Assembly: GCA_964036195.1 (NCBI GenBank)
Contig: OZ038452.1
Location: 5,202,704 to 5,266,703 of the forward strand
Origin: Sphaerolaimus hirsutus
Lineage: Eukaryota; Nematoda; Chromadorea; Monhysterida; Sphaerolaimidae
Length of the DNA: 64,000 bases
Reading direction: 5' to 3'
The translations under genes were made by a program, and so were the position numbers. The notes beneath the pieces were generated by a model. The model searched no databases, had not been told where the DNA came from, and worked only from the letters and a program-made list of their open reading frames with translations. This document shows, one piece after another, positions 22,190 to 35,000 of this stretch (positions are counted from its first letter, which is position 1; each line of letters begins with the position of its first letter).

Positions 22190-23208
22190 CAGGGTTGGTT
22201 TTATAAAAATTCATTTTATTAAAATTGTATAAAAATTGTATAAAAAGTTTATTTTATTTTTATTTTATTCTTGTTTCATTTTATTTTATTTTATTCCCAA
22301 AAGTCATTAATAAAATAAAATGACATATTTTACAAAAAATTTACAAAAATTGTACAAAATTTTTTCAAAAAATCAGAATCATGCATGCAAGGCCAGAAAA
22401 ATTTTATAATTAGACCTATACATGAAAAACCTGTGACAAATTTTTGCTTTACTTTTCAAAAGTTGCATGCAGTATGTATTGTTAGGTAGCTGCAAGTGTA
22501 AAGTTACAGTTATTGATAAGAATGGTTTGCATTTTCAGTAGAAGGACTACTGGAGTGTGCTTGGCACATTTGTAAAATGTCATGCAAAGTGTCAATTGTC
22601 ATGAAAAATGTAAAGGTTAATTGTCATGCAAAATGTCAAGTGTCATGTCAAATTTCAAGCAAAGTGGCAATTGTTATGACAAATATCATGCAAAGGGTTA
22701 AATTGTGTATCCAAATCTTGTGTTTTTGTATCCAAATGTTCACATAAGATTTGGATTCAACAACAACATAATTTGGATACAAAACATAAGATTTAGAAAT
22801 AAAACATAAGATTTGGACACAATTTGCGTGACAATTGATACTTTAATTTTTACATGTCATGACAATTTACACTTTGCTTTACATTTGTCATGACAGTTGA
22901 CACTTTGCATGACATTTTACATGACATTTGACACTTTACAAAGCCTGGGACTGCCCACAGATCCATGAATAAACAGATAGAAACTCAAGCAATGAGTTAA
23001 AATTTTACAAAAAATATGAATTTTTATACAATTTTACAAAAATATGAATTTTTATAAATTTTACAAAAATTTTACAAAAATTTGAATTTTTATACAATTT
23101 TTATTTTTATTCTTAAATTTTCCATTTTATTTTATTTTATTTTATTCTTGAATATTCCATTTTATTTTTATTTTATTTTTATTTTCTTCTGAGATTTTGC
23201 CAACCCTG
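22190..23208. mobile_element. hAT-type MITE, second copy (inverted)
   Basis: The same element as 8428-9519 in reverse orientation, with CAGGGTTGG and CCAACCCTG ends. It is flanked by the 8-bp duplication GTTGGGAT (22182-22189, 23209-23216). Internal blocks such as 'acataagatttgg' and 'gaaggactactggagtgtgc' correspond to reverse complements of the first copy. Confidence 0.9.
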
Positions 23209-23216
23209 GTTGGGAT

Positions 23217-24779
23217 TCACGGTATTCAAGCTAACTTTTGTTAAGGTGAAATGTGTTAAGGTTAATAAATAAATGTCAAACTTCCACTAAGTCAGTTGCA
23301 CGGTGGCAGTGCATTTCAAAACTAGTATACTACGCTGACCACATTCTATGCATCATACTGAAGGAAACACTCCATCATGACGTCATCGTTTATGAAATCA
23401 AAATTGTCCCAGAAAAAAAGTTTCATTAAAGAAACGTTCCCGCCAGTAGGCAACTCCGCCTTTCCTTCCTTCTATAAATATTTTTTGTTAAAGTGCGTGC
23501 ATAAGTATCCCAGTCGCGTGTTAATTAACTAAGACATAAGTAATTTTGGATGCATAAATACCTTGATGTCCTCCGAGTATATTAAATTAGTTTTAGAATG
23601 CGCCTGTCATGTCAGCAAATGAGTCAGCTTTATCAATTACAAAAAAATGTAAGAATATGTCAGTTATATAACAGATGATGTATCACTCGCCTCGCCGTGG
23701 TGTCATATATCTTTAGAGCACGCACACGTCATCGAATTATAATCAGAGCATGTGTTTCATCTTATCCAGACCCGTTTTTAGACATGGGAACTTTTTCTAT
23801 ACTAGGGGTTGAAAAAACAACTGTTTTTAAAATGTTGTTGTTTAAAAAACTATAAGTCGTGATTCCTGCCAAAAAAAATCAATTTTTATGTCAACTCAAT
23901 AATGTAAAATTACTTTTCATCAAATTTTAACGAATTTGAGAGAAATTGTACATCAAACAGTCCTCAAATAACCTTGGTAAAGAGGTAGATAACATTGAGA
24001 GTAGGGAGGGATTTATATCCAGGATATTGTAGCGGGGGGGGGGGGGCTTTTAGCTAATTTTTGTTTACAGAGCTTGGCAAACTGGCAGGGGGCCCACCAG
24101 AAACTGCAGTAAATATATATACATATTATACCTAAAATGTAAAATATACATATACCTACTTATGTAATTTACACAAACCTTCATAAAAATTTGTAGCATA
24201 ATAAGCATTTCCCGGGCCTTTTCAGGTCTCACCTCAGAAACGGGGGGGGGGGGGCTGCCCCGCCCCCCGGATATGTAGGTATTTGATTGCGAGAGACTGT
24301 CTGTGATTGAACATTTGCAGAAACAAATCACGACTAATTTCTGCATGTTAGCATGCGCAGAAATCGAAGATTCGACACTAAAACACAACAAAACCAATGA
24401 AAATAACTCGCAATGTCAATCTGAATGTTAAATTGAGCACTTATGCGCCAAAAAATGGCAAAATACCTATTGAATCAGTAGTTAAAATATCGGCTACTGA
24501 AATACAAGCTGCCTTTGAAAAAAAAACAGTTTCGATGCTTGCGTTAAAAAAGTTTTATAAAACTCCGCCCACGCTGGCTATAAAAATGTTAAAAATGCAT
24601 GCTATATATAAAGCTATTTATAAATGAATATACGCTTGTGCCATTCGTAGTGTATGCCATTTAGTATGCCCAAATGCACGTTTTTTACTTATGCTTTTTT
24701 ATCCGTGTGTCTGCATAAGTGAATTTGCTTTCCATTTGCCTGATTTCAATGTGAAGTATGCGGACCGTATTTTTTCAAA
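23217..24779. other. Gene-free stretch
   Basis: A TGACGTCA-type element fragment lies near 23330-23560 ('atcatgacgtcatcg'). A long G-run element sits at 24030-24280. The ORF at 24397-24627 is Lys-rich and AT-driven with no splice support, so it is not called as a gene. The remainder holds nothing I can identify. Confidence 0.45.
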
Positions 24780-25083
24780 TAAACACCTTCCCGGTCACGT
24801 CCGTCAGTCATTTTTTGGTTTTACTTCTTACATCCTATCCCCAGTTCTAGGGCGCCCTAGAGGCTGAAACTTGGGGGAGATATTGGCGCAACCCCCCTCT
24901 ACTTTGCATGAATTGGGGGGGGGGGGTCGCGGCGACCCCCCCCCCCCCAATTCATGCGAAGTAGAGGGGGGTTGCGCCAATATCTCCCCCGAGTTTCAGC
25001 CTCTGGGGCGCCCTAGAACTGGGGATAGGATATAAGAAGTAAAATCAAAAAATGGCTGCCGGACGTGACCGGGAAGGTGTTTA
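24780..25083. mobile_element. Near-perfect palindromic foldback, TAAACACC ends
   Basis: A ~304-bp inverted repeat with almost no loop. The arms mirror each other through 'tctagggcgccctagaggc' and 'aattgggggggg' blocks to a centre at about 24930. The ends are TAAACACCTTCCCGG and its reverse complement. The RNA or single strand would fold into one ~150-bp hairpin. It shares only its termini with 26973-27289. Confidence 0.9.
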
Positions 25084-26530
25084 GAAGGATGTCGTTCTAT
25101 TTTTGGTCGTCAGCTTGTTTACCCGCACTTCTAGTGGAGATGCCCTTCTATTACAAGCCGCCGTTCTATTTTTTCGTTATTCTTCCGCCATACCTTTTTT
25201 CAAGTTCTGCCAACGTCTTTTAAACTGTTACGTCACATACGATTCATAGAGTTTACCCATTCAACATTTGATCTTGATATGGCACCAAATCAATGGACCA
25301 AAGCTACTAAAATGCAGCGTCCGCTGACAATTTATATTAACAACAGTTTTGACCCTTCTTTTGGAGACGCCCCCCTTTTACATAGAAGAAATACGGTAAA
25401 TACAGACCCCTCTTTTACTTTTTATAACACTTTTAGTTGGCATTTTAATAAAAATTGGCATAAAAATAAATAGCTGAAAAATGGATATTATTTATTACTC
25501 ACACATCTGCTTCTCAGTTCGCACCTTTTATTTCTCGTTTTTATCTGTCGCTCTTTTATGTGCGCGCGGAAATTTATAGCCAAGTCATGTGAAAAAATCG
25601 CCTAATGTCCTATAGGAATAGAAATGGCACTTGCAAATAGTGATGGTATAAGCATCAAAATGTTTTTTTTATCAGGCGTGAAATAATTGGGATATTTATT
25701 TATGCGGAGCAAATTGATGAAGAGCGCATCATATCGCGTTGTCGATTAACTGCGTCTCGTATAAAGTTGGCGTTGTGCCAATGAAAAGTTAGGTATAAGG
25801 TAAATCATGAAAATACACTAATGTCGATACTCACATATGTATACTCGGCGGACCGCAAAGTATGTACCTATGCATTTTTCTGAATGAAACATCTCATCAT
25901 GACGACGCGATAAATAAATTAAAAGTTGTTCCAGAAAAATGATTTTAGAAATTTTGAGAATTCAAGGATGTTGATTTTTTAAGTGGTACAAAATATTTTT
26001 TGATAAGTCATTCATATTTTTTTCGTCAATTTTTCACCTGCCGTTCCATTTTTTGGCCATTTTTTCAATGCATTTTTCATTTAAACACTTTCAATATTTT
26101 AAACGAAACTTAGCACCATTTTTATATCAGAGCATCAATTCTAAATTTGATACCACTATCTGAATGCTTTAAACGTTCTCACCATCTATTTTTTATATTT
26201 CTGTGCTATGCAATCTTCCAACGTAATTTCTTATTCCCATTAAATTGGAGGGCGCCGTTCAATTGTTTTCGCGAGTGCAAAAAGTCAAGACCTGCCGTTG
26301 TATTGGAGGTGCCCTTCTATTGGAGGTATGCCATTCTATTAGAAGAAATACGGTGACCAATTGATTGGCAAGAAAGGCGTGTGTACATTTAGCAGCGCCA
26401 ATAAAATGGCGTTTCCCCACCACCAAGCGGGCCCTTTGGGAGTATGGCTGACTTTGGAAGGAATGGCCATAATTTAGTAGCCTTAAATGCATTTTCGATA
26501 CTTTTCGAAGACGTTCTACGGACGCCGTCT
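25084..26530. other. Gene-free stretch
   Basis: A 'ttagaagaaatacggt'-type MITE (ends near 25086 and 25390) and another at about 26030-26355 are present, plus a TGACGTCA-family fragment near 25840-25950. No supported exon. Confidence 0.45.
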
Positions 26531-26920
26531 ACCGTACTTCCTCGTAATACCCCCCCCCCCCCTCAAAATGGCCACTATGAATTTATTACCCCCCCCCTCG
26601 AAATACCCCCAAAGTGACTGTAAAGAGAATGTAAACGACAAAAGCTACGGTTTGTGATCCGGGCAATGGAGAACACACGTTGAAAACAATCACTGTGTTA
26701 TGTCAGAACCTGTTTTATACCATTTACACACTTACGCATTTTTCTACGTCTGCTTACGTTACAAACAACAAATTAGTACTGGGAGTTCAAAAAATTTCTG
26801 GCGAAATAATAAGCCCCCCCCCCCCCCCTCGAATACCCCCTCGTTTCACCACCCCCCTCAAAATTTTCACTCTGAAACAATCACCCCCCGGGGGGGGGGT
26901 ATTTCGAGGAAATACGATAT
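26531..26920. repeat. ATTTCGAGGAAATACGG-family MITE
   Basis: Ends accgtacttcctcgtaatac and tatttcgaggaaatacga. The internal layout (tgtgatccgggcaatgg, ttatgtcagaacctg, 'acgtctgcttacgtta') matches the copies at 51422 and 60007. Pro-rich ORFs in it come from C-runs. Confidence 0.85.
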
Positions 26921-26972
26921 ACATATTTACAAAACAAAAACATCTGCGAGAGATTTACCGTAAATAAATACA

Positions 26973-27289
26973 TAAACACCTTCCCGGAAAAGTTCACCAC
27001 CCATTTTTTTATTTCACTTCGAATGCAATATCTCCGTTCATGGAGGGTGCTATAAAGCTGAAACTTTGTATATATAAAGTTGTAAGACCCCTCTACTCCC
27101 CAACAATGGGGGAGGTGCGGCGACCCACCTTGTAGTGAGTCGCCGCACCTCCCCCATTGTTGGGGAGTAGAGGGGTCTTACAACTTATTATATACAAAGT
27201 TTCAGCTTTATAACACCCCCATGGACGGAGATATTGCATTCGAAGTGAAATAAAAAAATGGGTGGTGAACTTGTCCGGGAAGGTGTTTA
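26973..27289. mobile_element. Near-perfect palindromic foldback, TAAACACC ends
   Basis: A ~317-bp hairpin whose ends TAAACACCTTCCCGG match those of 24780-25083, while its arms are different. The arms contain 'gaatgcaatatctccgt' and 'agaggggtcttacaact' blocks, with a centre near 27133 and 'cggcgac' flanking the turn in both elements. It is non-coding. Confidence 0.9.
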
Positions 27290-29040
27290 AATGAGTAAAT
27301 ACAGTGCTTTCTCTGGCACCTGTTCACGAAACGTGGTTAAATGTTTCGTTTGCTGTTTCCAAAGAAAGATTCTCAATCGTTCCGCACAATGTCGGCAGTC
27401 TTTGTCACATTTTTGGCTTTAATATACCAAAATAAAATTAGCCGGCGCCAAAAATTGGCTGGGTAAAAAATTGGAAAATTTCTAGCCAACTTCTAGCTGC
27501 GCTATATCGAGTATGAGAATTTATTGTTTCCGCAATCGTAGACTTCTTTACAAAGTTATTCACGTCTCAAAACAATCACGCGGCGTTGAAAGCATGCATG
27601 CAGAAAGATGTATTGTTGTGCCCACCCACCAGGGGGTTGTCCCAAACCCTGTAAAAATGTAAAATGTCATGCAAAGTGTCAAAAGTCATTTAAAACGCCA
27701 TGGCAAATTGCAAACCTATTTACTTACGTACAGTTCAGGCTAACTGTCGTGTCAAGTGACAAAAGTGATGAGAAGTTACAAATTAGGTACATATCAAATT
27801 CCAACTACGAGATGAACTTTTGATCGATACTTGACGCGCAAATTGTAATTTTTGTTGCTTCAGGCGCAATCGCACACTCTGTAAAGTGAAGAAAAGACTT
27901 CAAATGTCAAAAAAAAAAAGTTTTAAACTGATTTTTTGACATTTTGCATGACATTTGACAAATGTCTATGACACTTGACAATGACATTTGACACATTACT
28001 TTACGCTTCACAGGATGCCACTAGTGATGGAAAAGCGCCAGAAAAAATGGCGCCATGGCGCCATTCGGAAAAGGGCGCCACAGACAAAGGGCTCCAAAAG
28101 CAAATCTTTTCTCAAATGACGCCAGCGCCGTGGCGCCATTCCATCACTACTTCCCTCCCATCAGCCAAAATATACTTTAAACCGGGAACTCAATATGTCA
28201 TTGTCTGTCCACTGCAGTGGGTTTAAGCTCAAGGGGCACTTTTTTCTTACTGCCATCTCACAAAGCTAACCGCAGTATAGAAACGTCGACGAAACAAAAA
28301 ACATGATTTCAAACTCAAGCTTGTAACAATAGAATAGGTGCCTAAATAAATATCGCCTTATTTACCTGTTTACTTTTTAAATAAATACACCAAATGAAGA
28401 TGTCTTGGAATTGTGTTTTCTAGAAACCTGTAAATATGGGTTTGAACTCGACATTACCTTAGTGTTATTAATTAGCTGTTAGTGCTTGGAGCTCACCTAT
28501 ATTTATTATCGCAAAATGTACCTAAATACATCATTTTTTTGTCATTGTTCTGTATTTGAACATATGATTTCGTTCTACTGTCATCAGTCATTATTGAGAT
28601 GCGTGCAAGTTGTTTTTAGGTTTCAAGTTTTTTTAACACAAGTGTTTCTGACAATTTCATTTTGTTCAAACAACCGTCCCGATAGGATTTCATTTGGAAA
28701 AGCGTTGGCTGTTGCACAATATTGTTATTTCTACGTATTTTAGCCATAAAATTTTCAAGGTAAGCATTTAATCTCAATATTGTTTGAGAATTGTGTGATA
28801 AGTGGCAGTAATAAGAAATAGGTACCTAAACATCATATAAACAATATTTTATATTGATATTTTTTCTCATTCCAAGAGCAATTGCACAAGAGCATACATA
28901 CTTACCTATTTATCAAACATATCGCAGATTCTAAACACTAAAATCCGCACATCGAACTACAAATCGGCACACGCAAGGAAAATGCAGGCAAAAATCTCAA
29001 TCTGTGGCCTTCCCAGCACGACCACTACAATCTAATTCTA
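27290..29040. other. Gene-free stretch upstream of the GPCR
   Basis: CCTGTAAAATG-family material lies at about 27635-28018, immediately followed by a GCGCCATGGCGC element (~28021-28149, ends actagtgatgg and ccatcacta). 28150-29040 is mostly unique and may hold the 5' flank and untranslated leader of the GPCR gene. I see no promoter motif I would defend. Confidence 0.5.
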
Positions 29041-32000
29041 ATGACATCAACTCTGGGATCTGTGCCAAAAATGTCCGGAGAACCAGGTGCCATTCTCATA
29101 CCCTGTAAAATGCCCTGTAAAATGTCAAATATCATGAAGTGTCTAAAGTCATGCAAAAGGCCCTGCAAATTGGCAAATGTCACACAAAGTACCAAAAGTC
29201 ATGCAAAATGCCCTGGAAAACGGCAAACATACGTTGACTGTTAATTTGCGTTATTTTCCCATTTTCCGGGTCATTTTACACGACTTCAGACACTTCGCAT
29301 GACATGTGACACTTCACAGAGCATCTCACAATGTCTGGGAATGCCCCAGATGTCCAAACCCTGACGAACGTCACATTGAACATGAGCTGTTCGTGTGGCC
29401 AGGAACTTATGGATCACTCGACCATGGCGGCCATCGCCGTATACTCGTTGCTGATCGGCGTCACCATCGCCGGCAATAGTTTGGTAGTGTTGGCATTTTT
29501 CAACGACCTGTCACTTCAAGCGATCGCCAATTATTGGGTGGTCAGTCTCAGTTTGACCGATGTCACTTTGGCTGTTACAGTGATGCCCATGCAGGTTAGA
29601 TGGTTTGGAGATGAATTGATTGCGGCCACAAGCACATAAATAGCTATGTATTTACTTACCGTGTAGCCTTGAATAAAACATGTTTACATTTGCTCAAAAA
29701 TACATATACTCGAGTACATCGATTTACGTTTCCACTGAAAAAAGTCCCTGTACTCAGATTTATGTATAGAACTTAAGTATACAAAAGATTTTTCAGGTTT
29801 CAGATTTTTCAAACTTTTCAGGGCATAGTAGAGAGAAAAAAGCTCAAAATATGGAAAAACAGCTAAAAATTGGGTCGATTAATACATAGACAAAAATAGC
29901 TGAAAATAGGGGGAAAAGCATATGAATCAGTGCACTTGAAAGTAAAAATGTGCAAAAAGGTACGAAAATTAGTGATTCATGTGAAAATTTCGGCAAAAAT
30001 TATCAAAAAACACTCACTTTTACATTTTCTGGAAAATATAAATACTTTTACTCATGAGTAATGTAAAAAAATCACTTTTATTTCCTGTTCTCAGGGGGTG
30101 AGTAAAAAACAAATACTTCAATTTACATACACTCAGAAAAAGTCCACCACTTTCACCAACCCCCCTCCCCCCAACCCCCCAGGTAGGCCGTCTCTCCTGC
30201 GGCCGTTGGCCCCTGGGCCCCCTAGGCTGCGACCTATTCATCGCCCTGGACGTGCTCAGCTGCACGTGCAGCATCTACCACCTGATGCTGATCAGCTTGG
30301 ACAGGTACCTGTGCGTGCGCTTCCCCTTCGACTACCCCAGCGCCAGGACCAGTCGCAGGACGATCCTGGCCATCGTGGTTACCTGGTGCTGGTGTGGCTT
30401 GTTGGCTAGTCCTAGATTGCTGGGTTAGTGTGGGAGTCTAGTGGGATTCGAAAGGGATCCCGATCCCGAATTCCGGTTTCGGGGGGGGGTGGGGGAGGGG
30501 TTGCTGGGGTTCAATATATAGGCTTTTTCAAGGTGGAAAACGGAGAGAGGGGGAAAAATTGCTAGAAGTAAATTTATTGTAGCTAAAATGGGTATAAATA
30601 TAAGCACATATAGTAATTACAAGAGACTGGAAATAGGCAATAAAACACATACTAGTGATTTTGAAGGTGAAAATCTATAGATAGGTATGAAAATTAGCGA
30701 TTTTGAGTGAAAATGAGGGTAAAATGTCTCAAAAATCACTCCAGAGAGGTAAAAAGACGGGCGATTGGGGGGGGGGGTTCAGGGGACAGTTGCCAAAAGA
30801 ATTTCCCTCCGACATAAATAGACAGATAGATAGATGGGCGGTTTGGGGAGGGGGGTAACCCCCCAACCCCCTTTCCTACCCCTGTGGATCAGGACCGGGA
30901 TCCTGTTTGAACCCTAAACGCATATTCCAACAAAATTTCCAGGTTGGAAGGACATCCAACCACGGGGCCCCTTATCGCTGTGCCAGTGCACCATGACGAA
31001 CGCGTTCTACATGCTCTTCAGGTGCTAGTCCAAGACCCTGTTAAATGTCAAATGTCATGCAAAGTGCCAAACGTCATGTAAAACGCCCTGCAAAAAGGCA
31101 ACTTCAGTTGCCATTTTGCAGGGCATTTTATACATGACTTTTGACACTTTGCATGACATTTGACATTTTACAGGGTCCGGGACCGCCCCCAGCTCACTAG
31201 TCAGCTTCTATATCCCGCTATTTCTCATCATGTGCATGTACATTGGTATATACCGCTGGACCAGGGGCAGAATGAACAAATTCAAAAAAAGAAGTAGGAG
31301 TATGAAGGGTAACAAGGGCACGAGGGCTAGTACGAGAACGCACGGCGGCAGTGCGGGTTTGATGAAATCTGCGGAAATTGGTGAGCGCTTTTGACAGTAT
31401 TTTTTATTTTTCAAAATAAACTGCTTCCACATCAGGTTTGGCACTAATTTTTTCACATGTGCCATCATAACTCCAGCTGTGGGCTATGGAATTATGGGGG
31501 ATGTAGCCCAAATACCCCCTACTACTATACACCAGCAGAAGGGGGGGGGGGGGGGCTTCGCCAACGAATAGTGTGGGTCGCCGAATTTGAAACTTTTTGT
31601 GCGATTTCTGCTGTCCACCGCAAGTTCAGCGCCATTTGAGGGGGAGTTATTTTTTCCTCAGTCTACTATCTGGAGAAGTTTTTTTTTAAAGAGGGGAGTT
31701 ATTCGAGGGGGGGGGGTATTTTTTACTCGGACATCTAACCAGGGGGGAGTTACTTGAAGGGGGTTTCAAGTATATACGGTATTTACACATTCCCATTTCA
31801 TCCCAATACATTCATTGAAAACGCAGGGCAAGGCTGCATTAACAATCCAAACCCAATTCAAACTTTGCCACCAAATTCCACTGACCTCGGTGCGAAACAG
31901 TCGATACGTTCTACCGTAATACCCAACAATACAACGAGCGAAATTGTTGGCAAGCAGCCAAATGACCAACTTGTCGATGGCAGTGAATATGAGAGTGGGA

Positions 32001-35000
32001 TGAATATGCACCCGATTTGTATGCACGTGGAAGATGACAATTCAGCGGAGTTGACTTCAGCAGTTGACATCGATCTTGACGACTTGGACAGCAGCTGTTT
32101 CATGAGATCGCCCAGTTTCAGCATCAGCGCGATATCGGCCGGGTGTGTTTTGTTGATTTCGTCTACGCACACTAGTAGTCAGCACACTAGTAGTCAGCAG
32201 AAATTCGCGGAATGTGTTGGCAGAAACGTGTTTGAAAATGTTCACGAAATAATAATTCCTCCGCTTTGAATAATTATCCTTTCGAATAGTTGCCCCATGA
32301 AAAAAGTCAGATAAACAATTAATCACCGGAGGACTGATTCGAGCAAATAATACAGTAATAAAAAAAACAACTAAATCTCCACATAAATACTCTTCTCAGC
32401 TCATCTGGCACCCCCAGGGGATCCACCGGCCACACTACCGGAACCGGAACCAACCAAGGCAACAAAACCAGAGCGCGCGGTTCCGGTGCCAAATGGAAAT
32501 CAAAATCCAAGAATTCAAAGAGTGTAGATGGCAACCCCAGACTGTCCTGGGTGCGAAAGTTAACCCATCATCTCATGCCCCCGGTGAGGGTTTCCACAAA
32601 CTACGGCAAGGCGCACTTGAATTGCGAGGATTTTGGCACGGTGCCAAGTAATGGGGTTGTGGCCGTGCGACAGATGGATGCTGAGGGCACTTTGATTAGG
32701 TCCACTGACAGGCCTGACTTGCCTGATGGTTGGTGGGGAAGATACTATATTTCCTCTATATCCCCCACCCCCCGAAATACCACATCCCCAGAATTACCCC
32801 CTCAAAATTCGCACGTTGGAAAAATAAACCCCTGGGGCCAGATTCAATTCTCGTGTAATGCGCCCTACGTGAATGTAATGCGCCCGAAATCGGGCAGCCT
32901 CCCTACAGATTGTTTACGGTTGCCCTACCCTACACGCCAGGCTCCCGACACGACAAAACGCAATTCAATTGCATGTCGGGAGGTCGCCCTCAGGTGTAGG
33001 GCAACCGTAATCAATTTGTCGGGAGGCTGCCCGATTTCGGGCACATTATTCACCGAAATGTTTAGGACATAAAAACGAAAATGTCCAAAATGTTCAAAAT
33101 AGAAAACAGATGAGCGACAACAAGCGCGTCCCACCGCTGGCACCCACTTTTCGCATGTCGTGCAGATGAGTATAAAATGCGTGTGCAGTGCATTTCATTG
33201 TTTATCTGAATAGTCTACCTTGCTAATAGAAGAGGAGTTCTATTTATTGGCTGCCATTCTAAAGGTACACCCTTCTATTAGAAGAAATGTGGTAAGAAAC
33301 TGAATGTTTGGTCGATCAGCTGAATAACAACTGAATAAAAATGAAATATTGAAATAGAATGACATGTTGGCACTGATAAAAAAAGATTGCTCTTCTTACT
33401 ATAGGATGATTGTGAATGAAATCAACTGTGAACGGAACGGAATCCGTCCATTCAATTTTGAATTTGAGACATGAGTAATTTAAAACATAAGTACCTAAAT
33501 GAAACAAAATTGTACAGTCAAAAGTCCGTCCATCTTTACTAACGTTTACCGCTCCCGACAGCATTTTTGTGGAGGGCAGATTTTTATTCCTTTTTTTATT
33601 TTGTCAGCCACGCGCCCGACACAACGCGTGAATTGAATTAGAAATTGTTGTGTCGGGTGCCTTTCACACATAACTTGGCTATCAATTGTACACGGGTTTG
33701 TCGGGCGTGTAGGGAGACGCGTGTAGGGTGTAGTGCATAACTTAGGTAAATTTGTAGGGAGAATTAAATCTGGCCCCGGGTGTGTATTTCGAGGAAATGG
33801 GGTTGTCACGTTGATAGCTGAGTTCTTTTTCAACGAATTTTTTAAATGCAAAGAAGCTTTAACGAAACTCAAATGTTACCGCGCAAATATGTCATTGATG
33901 CGAGCAATGCAGATTAACTGGACTTAAATTAACTTACATGAATTTTTCAGGGGAATTTTTCAGATTAGGTAAAATGTGGTAAAAACGTTTTTAACAACTT
34001 CTTCTTTTTTTATAACACGATGTTTTTTTACCTAATTTTTTCAAAATCTTCCAAATCTCAACATACACAGCTGTATCAAACACGTCACAATACTTACTTT
34101 GTGATGTTTCATAGTACCATAAAATGGCTGGTTGACTTTATCACTTTTTGTTGAATGTTTGTGACTGTATTTTGACGTTTGCATTTGAAATAACAACTTT
34201 TATTTTACCTGTTTCACACATTCAATTTTCCATCCATTTTACAGTGGAAATCCGCCACGTGACACCCATTCTAACTGTGCGCGGTTCAGTTGCCAGCATC
34301 AAATCGCCACCATTGACCACGGTCACCGAAACTCTGGGCAAAGACACCCATAGTGTGGACAATGACAACACGCAAGACAATAACAATGACAACGACAACT
34401 TGTCAGAGTGCCAAATAATGCAGGCAGATGACAGCAGTGCCGCGGTGAACGTGGACGATTCGGTTGGCTATCAAGCACAGCTGGGGCACTCCCAGACCTT
34501 TCAAATTTCGGAACCTGTCAAATGTCATGCAGTGTCAAAAGTGATGTAAAATGGCCTGACAAATGTCATGAAAATTGTCAAGTCATGTAAAATGCCCTGT
34601 AAACTGTCAAAAGACCAGTGGGACATTGTTAACATTTTACAGGGCATTTTACATGACTTTTGACATTTTGTATGGCTTTTGACATTTCACCCGACTTTTC
34701 GTCTGGGAGTGACACCTATTCTAGAGTAGATCGTCGTCCAATTTATTGAAAATCTACCGTAATCCCATGAATTCAGAAACTGCGACCGGAGCAGCAAAAC
34801 ACGCGCATGTCACCATCACGCTTATCAGTAAAATCGGCCATCGCGGCGCCGCAATCGAACGAAAATGAACACAGGCGGATCAGTTTCAACAGTTGTCTAC
34901 CCACCTACCGTAATAAGCCGAATGCAGAGGAAGGGGACATAACTTTCGGTGACATAAGTGACAACCAGGTGAAGGTGAGGGCGGCGAGCGCCTGTGCCGG

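Noticed and set aside
24397..24627. 76-codon Lys-rich ORF
   Set aside because: The region is AT-rich, with no splice sites, no neighbour exon and no recognisable motif.
24902..24950. G/C-quadruplex as a functional element
   Set aside because: The G and C runs are the turn of a palindromic foldback element and occur in many MITEs here. Nothing points to a specific role.
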